Origin: Amycolatopsis saalfeldensis
Lineage (GTDB): Bacteria > Actinomycetota > Actinomycetes > Mycobacteriales > Pseudonocardiaceae
Direction: 5' to 3'
Assembly: GCF_900110575.1 (NCBI RefSeq)
Contig: NZ_FOEF01000028.1
Span: 1-64,000 of the forward strand
DNA: 64,000 nt
Shown: piece by piece, positions 32,490-39,660 of the stretch
How positions within the stretch are numbered: position 1 is the stretch's first letter
How the letters are laid out: every line of letters begins with the position of its first letter
Position numbers and translations under genes: made by a program
Notes under the pieces: generated by a model
What the model was told of the DNA's origin: nothing
The model's input: the letters and a program-made list of their open reading frames with translations, nothing else
Databases searched by the model: none

Positions 32490-32885
32490 ATGGCGGCGAC
32501 CACGTCCGGCAACATCCAGCGGATCCTTCTGCTGGGTGCGCTGGCGCTGTGCCTCGTCGCCATGCACCACGTCAGCCTGCCCGGCGGCACCTCGCAGGCC
32601 ATGGCGCCTGCCGCTGCGCACGTCACGATGGCTGATCAGGGCACCGCGCCCACCGCCGGCTCGGGCGACGAACACCCCGGTATGCCGGACGGTGCTCACA
32701 CGATGCTGCACCTCTGCCTCGCTGTGCTGTTCGCGGTCGGCGCCCTGTTCCTTGCGCTGCTGGCCCGCCGCCGATACTCGGCCGCGAGGTCCGCGGTCCC
32801 CGCCGCACCACGCGGCTCGCCCTCGCGTCCTCCGGACAGACGCGGCCGCCTGATCCTCACTTCTCTCTGCGTGCTGCGGACCTGA
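32490..32885 (+). CDS. DUF6153-like small membrane protein
   Basis: 131 residues, ATG at 32490 with no strong ribosome site. A first hydrophobic segment (ILLLGALALCLVAMHHVSLPG) ends in His-His. A Met/His/Gly loop (GDEHPGMPDGAHTMLH) leads to a second helix and a basic, Pro-rich tail that ends LTSLCVLRT. The layout mirrors the 29574 protein and DUF6153 members often found near DUF305 genes, as here. Metal handling at the membrane is inferred. Confidence 0.6.
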   Translation: MAATTSGNIQRILLLGALALCLVAMHHVSLPGGTSQAMAPAAAHVTMADQGTAPTAGSGDEHPGMPDGAHTMLHLCLAVLFAVGALFLALLARRRYSAARSAVPAAPRGSPSRPPDRRGRLILTSLCVLRT

Positions 32886-32950
32886 TCGGCTGGGCCTGCC
32901 TGGTCCCCACCGGTCATTTCAGCAACTACTTTTCGAGAGAAGGATTTGTC

Positions 32951-33598
32951 GTGCGCAAAACTCTGGCGATCAGCGGTATCGCGGTGGCCTCGGCACTCGC
33001 GCTCAGCGCGTGCAACAGCAGCGATTCGTCGTCCGGGATGCAGATGGGCTCGTCGTCCGTCCCGGCGCCCGCATCGAGCCAGCAGGCCGCTGGACACAAC
33101 AACGACGACGTCGCTTTCGCCCAGCAGATGATCCCGCACCACAAGCAGGCGCTGGACATGGCCAAGATGGTGTCCTCGCGCAGCACCAACCCGAAGGTCG
33201 TCGACCTCGCGAACCGGATCGAGAAGGCCCAGGACCCGGAAATCCAGCAGATGCAGGGCTGGCTGAGCACGTGGGGCGTCAGCTCCGCTTCGGCCATGCC
33301 GAGCATGAGCGACCACAACATGCCGGGCATGGGCTCCCCGTCGATGCCGATGCCGGGCGGGTCGATGCCGGGCATGATGTCCGACGCGGACATGGCCAAG
33401 CTCGACCAGATGAAGGGTGCCGAGTTCGACCAGATGTGGCTCGACATGATGATCAAGCACCACCAGGGCGCGGTCGACATGGCCAAGACGGAGCTGGCCA
33501 AGGGCAGCGACGCCGACGCCAAGGCGCTAGCACAGAAGATCATCGACGCCCAGCAGGCGGAAATCACCGAGATGCAGGGCCTGCTGCCGAAGGGCTGA
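32951..33598 (+). CDS. DUF305 lipoprotein with duplicated HH motif and Met-rich linker
   Basis: 215 residues from GTG at 32951 (GAGAGAAGGA upstream). The lipobox is LALSAC. Two DUF305 repeats are seen, DVAFAQQMIPHHKQALDMA near residue 53 and QMWLDMMIKHHQGAVDMA near 162, each with the HH and Met pattern of a four-helix metal-binding bundle. Between them lies a Met-rich linker (HNMPGMGSP, MPMPGGSMPGMM) like that of the multicopper oxidase. DUF305 proteins accompany copper-resistance genes in many actinobacteria. It probably buffers copper outside the membrane. Confidence 0.85.
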   Translation: MRKTLAISGIAVASALALSACNSSDSSSGMQMGSSSVPAPASSQQAAGHNNDDVAFAQQMIPHHKQALDMAKMVSSRSTNPKVVDLANRIEKAQDPEIQQMQGWLSTWGVSSASAMPSMSDHNMPGMGSPSMPMPGGSMPGMMSDADMAKLDQMKGAEFDQMWLDMMIKHHQGAVDMAKTELAKGSDADAKALAQKIIDAQQAEITEMQGLLPKG

Positions 33599-33606
33599 CC
33601 TCGCCG

Positions 33607-33636
33607 GTCGGGGCCACGGTCAACCGTGGCCCCGAC
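33607..33636 (+). terminator. Terminator hairpin after DUF305 gene
   Basis: A 13-bp perfect stem (GTCGGGGCCACGG) with loop TCAA, ten bases after the DUF305 stop. It is strong, GC-rich and without a T-run. Confidence 0.8.
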
Positions 33637-33744
33637 ACTTCACCCCGCGCTATTCGAGTCTCCATTGGCGACTGTGCGTTCTCTCACGCCGTCTCCGCCA
33701 CATGCCTGCGTGCTTCACCGGGTGCCGACAACGTCATCGGTAGT

Positions 33745-33759
33745 ACTAGATGACATAGT
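33745..33759. promoter_or_regulatory. ACTA-N7-TAGT dyad (putative BlaI-type operator), exact
   Basis: ACTA at 33745-33748, TAGT at 33756-33759. It is preceded by TAGT at 33741, so a half-site overlaps. It lies 92 bp before the NlpC/P60 start and may also govern the blaI-M56 pair downstream. Confidence 0.65.
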
Positions 33760-33851
33760 GGACAAGATCCGCGCGTTACCTTACTGTGACCGCGGGCCCG
33801 CGGGGCGGTCCACTCCGAACACCGGTCCTCATGACAGGAGAGTCAGTACCC

Positions 33852-34910
33852 GTGACACCGCAACGGCGTCGTGCCTTCCGACGTCCGATAGCCGCCACCG
33901 CCGCGCTCGTCGTCCTGGGCTTCGCCACCCTGCCGGCGGCCGCGCAGGCCGCGCCGCCCCCGAGCGGCGGCCAGGACCCGATGCAGCGATACCAGGAACT
34001 CGGCACGCAGGCAGCCAAGGCCGACGAAGACCTGCTGGGCGCTCAAGAGCAGCTCGCTGCCCGGCAGAGCGACCGCGCCAAGTCCGACGCGCGGGTGGCG
34101 GAAGCCAACTCCGAGGTTGCCGGGGCGCAAGCGGAGATCGATCGACTCCGTCCACAAGCGAACCAGGTCGCGAATGCGGCGCTCGAAGGCGGCCAGCTCA
34201 GCAATGTGGCGGTGCTGCTCGACAGCCGCAGCCGTCAGGAGTTCCTCGACCGCACGTCCATTCTTTCCCTGCTCGCGGAGCAGAAGAACGAAACGCTGAC
34301 CCGTTTGCAGGGCGCGGTCGCCACCGCGGGCCAGGCCCGCGCCGCGGCCGTGAACGCGCAGAAGTCGGCACAACTGGCAGCAGACGACGCTGCCACCGCG
34401 CTGGAAGAGGTCCAGGGACGCAAGGCGGACCTCGACAACCAGATCGGCGAGGTCCGCAAAGCGCTGGCGCAGCTGCCGTCCTCAGATCGCAGCAAACTCG
34501 GTAAGGTGCAGGACAACGGTTCCTATCTCGGCCCGCCCGGCGCGGCGAACGACGCCCTGCAGGTCGCGCTGTCCAAACGAGGCTCCGAATACCAATGGGG
34601 TGCCACCGGCCCGAGCGAGTTCGACTGCTCAGGGCTGACGTCGTGGGCCTACAAGCAGGCCGGAGTCTCGCTGCCCCGCGCGAGCCGGCAGCAGTTCACC
34701 GCGGGCAAGGCCGTGCCGTTGGACCAGCTCGTCCCCGGCGACCTGCTGTTCTACGACGACGGCTCCGGCGACGCCGGCGCGATCCACCACGTCGGCATGT
34801 ACGTGGGCGGCGGGAAGATGGTCGACGCGCCGACTGAGGGTCAGCTGGTCGACGTGCGGCCCATCCGCGGCGACGGACACCTGATGGGGGCACGGCGCAT
34901 CGTCGGGTGA
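33852..34910 (+). CDS. Secreted NlpC/P60 peptidoglycan endopeptidase
   Basis: 352 residues. I chose the GTG at 33852 because AGGAGAG lies 10 bp upstream and the signal peptide then starts with TPQRRRAFRRP; the frame is open to 33786. The signal peptide is cleaved near AQAA-PP. A long Ala/Gln/Glu-rich coiled coil (about residues 40-225) precedes the NlpC/P60 domain, with catalytic Cys in FDCSGLTSWAY, His in IHHVGMYVG, and a third His in GDGHLMGAR. The layout is that of RipA-like enzymes that cut peptide stems during division. Under an operator-like dyad and just ahead of blaI, it ties wall turnover to this regulator. Confidence 0.9.
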   Translation: MTPQRRRAFRRPIAATAALVVLGFATLPAAAQAAPPPSGGQDPMQRYQELGTQAAKADEDLLGAQEQLAARQSDRAKSDARVAEANSEVAGAQAEIDRLRPQANQVANAALEGGQLSNVAVLLDSRSRQEFLDRTSILSLLAEQKNETLTRLQGAVATAGQARAAAVNAQKSAQLAADDAATALEEVQGRKADLDNQIGEVRKALAQLPSSDRSKLGKVQDNGSYLGPPGAANDALQVALSKRGSEYQWGATGPSEFDCSGLTSWAYKQAGVSLPRASRQQFTAGKAVPLDQLVPGDLLFYDDGSGDAGAIHHVGMYVGGGKMVDAPTEGQLVDVRPIRGDGHLMGARRIVG

Positions 34911-34946
34911 CCTGGCGGAGGAAGTATCCTGCTCCTCGGAGGTGCC

Positions 34947-35309
34947 ATGCTGAAACTGGGTGAGCTCGAGGCGTCGGTGATGGACGTGCTCTGGAACGTG
35001 GCGGAACCCATGCGGGTCCGGGAAGTGCTCGACGAGCTCAACCAGGACCGCAACCTTGCCTACACCACGGTGATGACGGTGCTGGACAACCTGCACCGCA
35101 AGGGCTGGGTCGAGCGCGAGATGCAGAACCGCGCGTATCACTACCGGGCGACCTCCTCGCGCGAGGAGGCGACCGCACAGACGGTGCGCGAGCTTCTGGA
35201 CTCCACCGAGGACCGCGAATCGGTACTGCTGCACTTCGTCCAGTCGGCGTCCGAGGAGGAGTCGGACATCCTCCGCCGGGCGCTGCGCCGGAAGTCGCGG
35301 AAACGGTGA
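34947..35309 (+). CDS. blaI: BlaI/MecI-family winged-helix repressor
   Basis: 120 residues, ATG at 34947 behind GGAGG. The winged helix reads LGELEASVMDVLWN, MRVREVLDELN, then LAYTTVMTVLDNLHRKGWVEREM, diagnostic of the BlaI/MecI/CopY family. The C-terminal dimerisation helices follow. There is no Cys in the protein, so it cannot sense copper directly like CopY (CxC pairs). Release is expected by proteolysis through the co-transcribed M56 protein. No ACTA-N7-TAGT dyad is seen directly ahead of it. The many dyads nearby suggest it is a local master repressor. BlaI of M. tuberculosis also controls genes beyond beta-lactamase. Confidence 0.9.
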   Translation: MLKLGELEASVMDVLWNVAEPMRVREVLDELNQDRNLAYTTVMTVLDNLHRKGWVEREMQNRAYHYRATSSREEATAQTVRELLDSTEDRESVLLHFVQSASEEESDILRRALRRKSRKR

Positions 35310-36250
35310 TCGTCGCGGCGGCGCTCCTGCTCGGGGCCCTGATCGTGGGGTGGTGGTCGCCACGCCCGCTGAGCAGGCTGGCCGCTGGCCGGATCTCTCC
35401 GGCGACGGCGACCGCCTGGTGGCTGCTGACCGCCGTCGGGGTACTGGCGGGCGCCGTCGCGGGAGTGCTGCTGCTCGTGCTGCCCGGGCACGGCCCGGCC
35501 GACGCTGTGCTGCGGGTGCTGCACGACTGCTGGGCCGCGCTCAGCCACAGCGGGTTGCCGCTGCTCGACCCGGTCGTCGGCGCGAGCGCCGGAGCGCTCG
35601 CCCTCGCCGGGGCCGTCCGGCTGGCCGTGGCGTCGGCCGGGCGACGCCGGCATCGCAACCTTCAGTACCGCCGGCACCTGGCCGCGCTGCGGCTGTGCGG
35701 CGTGGCGGATGCCCAGACGGTGCCGACGCTGTGGCTGCCGCACGACGAGCCGGTGGCCTACAGCCTCGGCGGGCGGCGCGCGATGATCGTGGCCAGCGAG
35801 GGACTCGCCGCACGGCTGTCAGGTCAAGAGCTGGACGCCGTCCTGGCGCACGAGCGCGCCCACCTACGCGACCATCACCACCTGCTCACCGCCTGCGCGG
35901 ACGTGCTCGGCCGCACGGCGCGCTTCGTCCCGCTGATGCGGGAGCTGCCCGCGGCCATCCGCTTGCTCGTCGAGCTGTCGGCCGACCACGTGGCGGCTGC
36001 CCAGTGCGGCACCGGACCGTTGCGCTCGGCGCTGCTCTCGATCCGCACCGAAGGCGGCCCCCGGCGAGCACTGGCCATGGCCGGCGGCGACACCGCCATC
36101 CGTCTCGATCGGCTCCAGGCCCGGCCACCACGCGCCCACCCGATGGCTGGCCGCGTCACCGCCGTGGCCGGCGGGCTCACCGCGTTCCTGGCCCCGTCGC
36201 TGGTCGCGGGAGCGCTGGTCGCGTTTACCGGTCTGGTGTCCTGCTCGTGA
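35306..36250 (+). CDS. M56-family (BlaR1-like) membrane metalloprotease without sensor domain
   Basis: 314 residues, GTG at 35306 overlapping the blaI stop. Helices at about 2-20, 35-60 and 90-108 precede the zinc motif LAHERAHLRDHHH near residue 180. The downstream ELSADHVAA may give the third ligand region. A last helix ends the protein. The extracellular penicillin-binding domain of BlaR1/MecR1 is absent, so the inducer is not read by acylation. It should cleave BlaI on a signal sensed in the membrane (inference from the family). Length matches mycobacterial BlaR-type proteins. Confidence 0.85.
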   Translation: MIVAAALLLGALIVGWWSPRPLSRLAAGRISPATATAWWLLTAVGVLAGAVAGVLLLVLPGHGPADAVLRVLHDCWAALSHSGLPLLDPVVGASAGALALAGAVRLAVASAGRRRHRNLQYRRHLAALRLCGVADAQTVPTLWLPHDEPVAYSLGGRRAMIVASEGLAARLSGQELDAVLAHERAHLRDHHHLLTACADVLGRTARFVPLMRELPAAIRLLVELSADHVAAAQCGTGPLRSALLSIRTEGGPRRALAMAGGDTAIRLDRLQARPPRAHPMAGRVTAVAGGLTAFLAPSLVAGALVAFTGLVSCS

Positions 36251-36284
36251 CGGCGGCGCCCACCGCGCTGGTGGACGCCGCCGT
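36250..36284 (+). terminator. Hairpin after the M56 gene
   Basis: The 9-bp stem ACGGCGGCG (36250-36258) pairs with 36276-36284 and is extended inward by CCACC/GGTGG around one mismatch. It overlaps the last base of the stop codon and probably ends the blaI-M56 transcript. Confidence 0.6.
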
Positions 36285-36295
36285 CGAAGGGAATC

Positions 36296-36745
36296 TCAGC
36301 CGGCCGAGCGGAAGCCACGCAGGCGGATGCTGTTGCTGACCACGAAGACCGAGCTGAACGCCATCGCCGCACCGGCAATCATCGAGTTCAGCAGGCCCGC
36401 CGTGGCTAACGGCAGGGCGACGTTGCAGGCGAACGCCCAGAACAAGTTGCCCTTGATCGTCCGCAACGTCCGCCGCGGCAGCCGGATCGCGTCGACCGCG
36501 GCGCGCAGATCGCCGCGTACGAGGGTCCGGTCGGCCGCCGCGATCGCGGCGTCGGTGCCGGCGCCGGCGCCCATCACCAGCCCGAGGTCGGCCTGGGCCA
36601 AAGCGGCGGCGGCGTTCAGTCCATCGCCGGCCATCGCGATGACCTTGCCTTGGTCCTGCAGCCTGCGCACGGCGTCGACCTTGTCCCGCGGCAAGACCTC
36701 GGCGATGACCTCTTCAACGCCGGCCTCGGCCGCGAGTGCGGCCGG
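36296..36745 (-). pseudogene. P-type (copper-type) ATPase, C-terminal fragment
   Basis: On the minus strand, AEAGVEEVIAEVLPRDKVDAV is followed by VIAMAGDGLNAAAALAQADLGLVMGAGAGTDAAI and two helices ending RLRGFRSAG. This is the last 140 or so residues of a P1B ATPase (hinge motif GDGxNDAPAL). The hinge Asp-Ala-Pro has become Ala-Ala-Ala, and everything N-terminal (metal-binding, CPC helix, DKTG site) is missing. The 5' side runs into an FtsX remnant. It is a decayed copper exporter, consistent with the copper island next to it. Confidence 0.8.
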
Positions 36746-37237
36746 AGGCGGGTCGAAACCCCGGTCAGCACGGTCACCAGCAGGCGTGAAAGGGGCCAGG
36801 CGGCGAGGCCGCCGGTGAGCAGGCCGCCAGCGCCGAGCACAAGCACTTCGCCGAGCACGAACGAGCGCGGTCGGCGAGGAGTCACGCCGAGTGCACCGGC
36901 GATCGCGAAGGACCGGCGTCGTTCGGCGAGCCCGAGCCCGAGCCCGAGCGCGAGGGCCAGGGCCAGGGCCAGGCCGCCTGAGGCGGCGAGCACGAGGGCG
37001 AATCCGAGTTCGACTCGGGTCAGACCGGCGAGGTCAACCGCGGTGACACTGGAGCCGACGGGGGGTGCGCGTGTGCGCGATCTCGGTCAGGGTCGCGGCC
37101 GGACCGAGCCGGGTCTGGAGCTGGCGGACCACCGCGGTGGTCTTCTGTCCGCCGGTGTCGACCAGGAACACTCCGACGGCGTCGCTGCCAGTGCGTTGGG
37201 CGACATAGGCGGCGTTGGCGACGCCTGGTACCGGCAC
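36746..37237 (-). pseudogene. FtsX-like ABC permease remnant, two frameshifts
   Basis: Three frames join: VPGVANAAYVAQRTGSDAV...IAHTRTP, then VGSSVTAVDLAGLTRVELGFALVLAASGG...LGVTPRRPRSFVLGEVLVLG...LTGV, then FDPPPAALA. The joins are at a six-G run (37060-37065) and near 36756-36760. The product would be the C-terminal domain of a MacB/FtsX-type permease. Its end is fused in frame to the ATPase tail. Both indels lie in or near homopolymers, so sequencing error is possible, but the truncated 5' end and the fusion show real decay. Confidence 0.65.
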
Positions 37238-37241
37238 ACAT

Positions 37242-37480
37242 CACCCTGTCCATGCCCGCCGCCGCTTCCTCGCCGTCGCCACCCACACCGAACGCGACCG
37301 GGACGAAAAGGGCACAGCCGCCCAAATAGAGCGCCTGATCCCGTTGTCCTGCAATGAAATCTGCCCCTGGTCCGCTCTCACCGACCCTGCCCGCCCCGAA
37401 GCGCGCACCCATCACTGGTCACACTGGCGACGACGCCACCAAAACCCGCGCCAACCACAGCCATTGCCAGCGACAACGCG
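37242..37480 (+). pseudogene. Transposase C-terminal remnant
   Basis: The plus-strand frame has ARRRFLAVATHTERDRDEKG, AAQIERLIPLSCNEIC and HWSHWRRRHQ. The frame then shifts to TRANHSHCQRQ. Actinomycete DDE transposases end in a very similar way (ARRRFLA..., LIPL...EIRRLL, W..WRRRHQ.RA...HY.R). The IS family is not assigned with certainty. It marks the right border of the copper/respiration island, mirroring the IS debris at the left. Confidence 0.5.
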
Positions 37481-37837
37481 CCAAACATCCCCGACTGCGG
37501 CTGCCGTACCAGTCCCATCGGTCACAGACTTCGCCTCCCAGGTCGGGATAGCCGCCGGGCTCATACTCCTGACTCAGCGGCGCTCGCGCTGGCTCACGAC
37601 ACGACACCGCCCTGAATCCGCGCGGGAAGGCTTGATCAACTATCCATCCCGGCTCCGCACTCGACCGTTGAGAGCTCACAGTAGGGGGAATTAGGGGTTG
37701 AAGGTAACTCTCTGACCTGGTTAAAATCACATGAGCGGCAATTTTGCAAAATCAATAATCCCCTTGTCCGATTTTCACCGTCCGATCAGTCTCCGGCCGG
37801 TCGAGCATCGAGCGGTCGGACAACTCAGGAGTCCACG
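37481..37837. other. Intergenic boundary region
   Basis: No gene is recognised. Around 37690-37790 the sequence is distinctly AT-richer than its surroundings and holds a perfect 12-bp palindrome, ATTTTGCAAAAT (37741-37752). It probably contains the promoter of the 37838 gene. Confidence 0.5.
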
Positions 37838-38302
37838 TTGACCACCGGCCTCAAACCAGACCAGATGAAAGAGCTAGATTTCCTGCTGGGAACTTGGAAG
37901 TGCGACGCGGAGGTCTCCATGCAAGGCCTACCTGCGAAAAGCCAGATGGTCGGTGTCATCCACCCGATTCACGACGGCAAATGGTACCAGTGGGATATCC
38001 AGTCCCTGGCACGAGCCGGGAGGACCACGTGGGTGGCCGGATGGAATCCCGCCGCCTCCAATTTCCAGGTCTACTTTTACGACAACCACGGACTCCATGG
38101 CAGCGAGGCGTCGGTGGGTTCGAGCTGGGAAAGCGGCAAGTTGAAATTCACCGGCACCATGTACACGCACGAGGGCAAGGTGGAAGTGATCGACGAGTTC
38201 ACCCGCATCGACGAGAACAGCTTCCACGACGACTTCTACATTCGCGTAAACGACGAGTGGAAGCAGGTCGTCCACGGCGAGTGCTATCGCCTGGTCGTGT
38301 GA
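37838..38302 (+). CDS. DUF1579-like small protein
   Basis: 154 residues from a TTG at 37838 with AGGAG seven bases upstream; ATG at 37865 is the alternative. The sequence opens with MKELDFLLGTWKCD and shows regular beta-strand pattern (KWYQWDIQSLAR, FQVYFYDNHGLHG, GKLKFTGTMYTHEGKVEVIDEF), like the DUF1579/lipocalin-type barrels. No catalytic motif is seen. Codon usage is less GC-biased than in its neighbours. It heads the gene cluster region but may be unrelated to it. Confidence 0.6.
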   Translation: MTTGLKPDQMKELDFLLGTWKCDAEVSMQGLPAKSQMVGVIHPIHDGKWYQWDIQSLARAGRTTWVAGWNPAASNFQVYFYDNHGLHGSEASVGSSWESGKLKFTGTMYTHEGKVEVIDEFTRIDENSFHDDFYIRVNDEWKQVVHGECYRLVV

Positions 38303-38314
38303 CCATTCCTCGTT

Positions 38315-38366
38315 CTGGTGAAACCCGGCCGCTCGGTCCTGGTACCGAGCGGCCGGGTTTCACCAG
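38315..38366. terminator. Bidirectional terminator, 23-bp perfect stem
   Basis: CTGGTGAAACCCGGCCGCTCGGT (38315-38337), loop CCTGGT, exact complement 38344-38366. The far arm includes the last codon and stop of the convergent P450 gene. It serves both strands. Confidence 0.85.
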
Positions 38367-39547
38367 GCGACCGGTAGGGACTGCACCCCGGAAGTGGCGG
38401 TGTTCTCCCGCATCGCCACAGCGCTGGGCGACACGGCCATGCGCAGTGACGGGAACTTCCGCAGCAACTCGGTGTAGCCGACCCTGAGTTCGGTCCGGGC
38501 CAGTTGCTGCCCCAGGCACTGGTGCACGCCGTGGCCGAAGGCCAGGTGGCCGCCCACCGGCCTGGCGAGGTCCAATTCGTCCGGGTTCGGGTGTCGCTCC
38601 GGATCGCGGTCGGCCACCGGCAGCGAGACGACCACGGTCTCCCCCGCCCCGACCGTCATCCCGTCCAGCTCCACGTCCTCCAGCGCGACACGCCGGACGC
38701 CGAGGTGGACGACCGATAGATAGCGCAGGAGTTCCTCGACCGCAGCCTCCACCAACGACGGGTCGGACCGCAGCAGCGCGAGCTGCTCGGGGTTGCGCAG
38801 CAACGCGTAGGTACCCAGGGTCAGCATGTTCGCGGTGGTCTCGTGGCCGGCGACGAGCAGCAGCAGCGCGATGTTGACGATCTCCAGGTCGGTGAGGCCT
38901 TCCTCTCGCGCCAGCACACTGATCATGTCGTCCGTGGGGCCGGCGCGTTTGGCCGCCGCGAGTTCGGCGAGGTACCCGCGAAGCGCGGACATCGCACCGG
39001 CAAACGCCTCACGGGAGATGTCCAGGGCGACCATGGTCGACGAGTGACCCTGGAAGAACTCGTGGTCGGCGTACGGAACGCCGAGGAGCTCACAGATGAC
39101 CGTGGAGGGGATCGGCAGCGCGAATTCCTTGACCAGGTCCACCGGTGGCCCCAGTCGCCTCATCGCATCCAGACGTTCCCGGGTGATCTGTTCCACCCTC
39201 GTCGTCAGGTGCTTCATCCGCCGAACCGTGAAGTGCGCGGTCATCAGGCGCCGGTAGCGGGTGTGCTCGGGCGGATCCATCCTGGCGAAGAAGCCGGGCT
39301 GCGCCGGTTCCTCCGGCCGCGGAGAGGAACCACGGCTGATCAGTTCGTGCCTCAGCTCCTGCCGCACGCTGAACCGGCGATCGGCCAGTACCTTCCTAGC
39401 CGTCGAGTAGCCGGTCACGAGCCAGCCGGCGTGACCGTCCGGAAAGGACAGGCGGTGCACCGGTTCGTCCCTGATCCGCAGCAGCTCCGGTGGTGGGTCG
39501 AAGGGGTTGTCGCGCCTGGTCGGCAACGATGCCAGCGGCTCGCCCAT
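38360..39547 (-). CDS. Cytochrome P450 monooxygenase
   Basis: 395 residues from ATG 39547 (AGGAGC upstream on the minus strand); the frame extends further to 39607. The I-helix reads LLLLVAGHETTANML, the K-helix ExxR is in EELLRY, and the heme loop is FGHGVHQCLGQQLAR with the Cys ligand. Other actinomycete P450 landmarks are FFARMDPPEHTRYRRLM and RRVALEDVELDGM. It resembles CYP105/CYP107-type biosynthetic P450s. As the first oxidase beside a PKS-NRPS, it probably tailors the product. Redox partners are not in the window. Confidence 0.92.
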   Translation of the reverse strand: MGEPLASLPTRRDNPFDPPPELLRIRDEPVHRLSFPDGHAGWLVTGYSTARKVLADRRFSVRQELRHELISRGSSPRPEEPAQPGFFARMDPPEHTRYRRLMTAHFTVRRMKHLTTRVEQITRERLDAMRRLGPPVDLVKEFALPIPSTVICELLGVPYADHEFFQGHSSTMVALDISREAFAGAMSALRGYLAELAAAKRAGPTDDMISVLAREEGLTDLEIVNIALLLLVAGHETTANMLTLGTYALLRNPEQLALLRSDPSLVEAAVEELLRYLSVVHLGVRRVALEDVELDGMTVGAGETVVVSLPVADRDPERHPNPDELDLARPVGGHLAFGHGVHQCLGQQLARTELRVGYTELLRKFPSLRMAVSPSAVAMRENTATSGVQSLPVAW

Positions 39548-39660
39548 GTCGGATGCTCCTGTCTGTTTCGTGGGTCCTGCGGCGCGGGACTGCGGGCGGT
39601 GCCACATCGGCGGATCCCAATCGCCGGAGCGCGTGTGGCGGTTTCGTCATTCCCAGCAAC

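Noticed and set aside
32926-32940. ACTA half-site ahead of the DUF305 gene
   Set aside because: The second arm does not match TAGT at any relevant spacing.
34947-35309. CopY (copper-sensing BlaI-type) assignment
   Set aside because: The protein has no cysteine, and CopY needs a CxC...CxC metal site.
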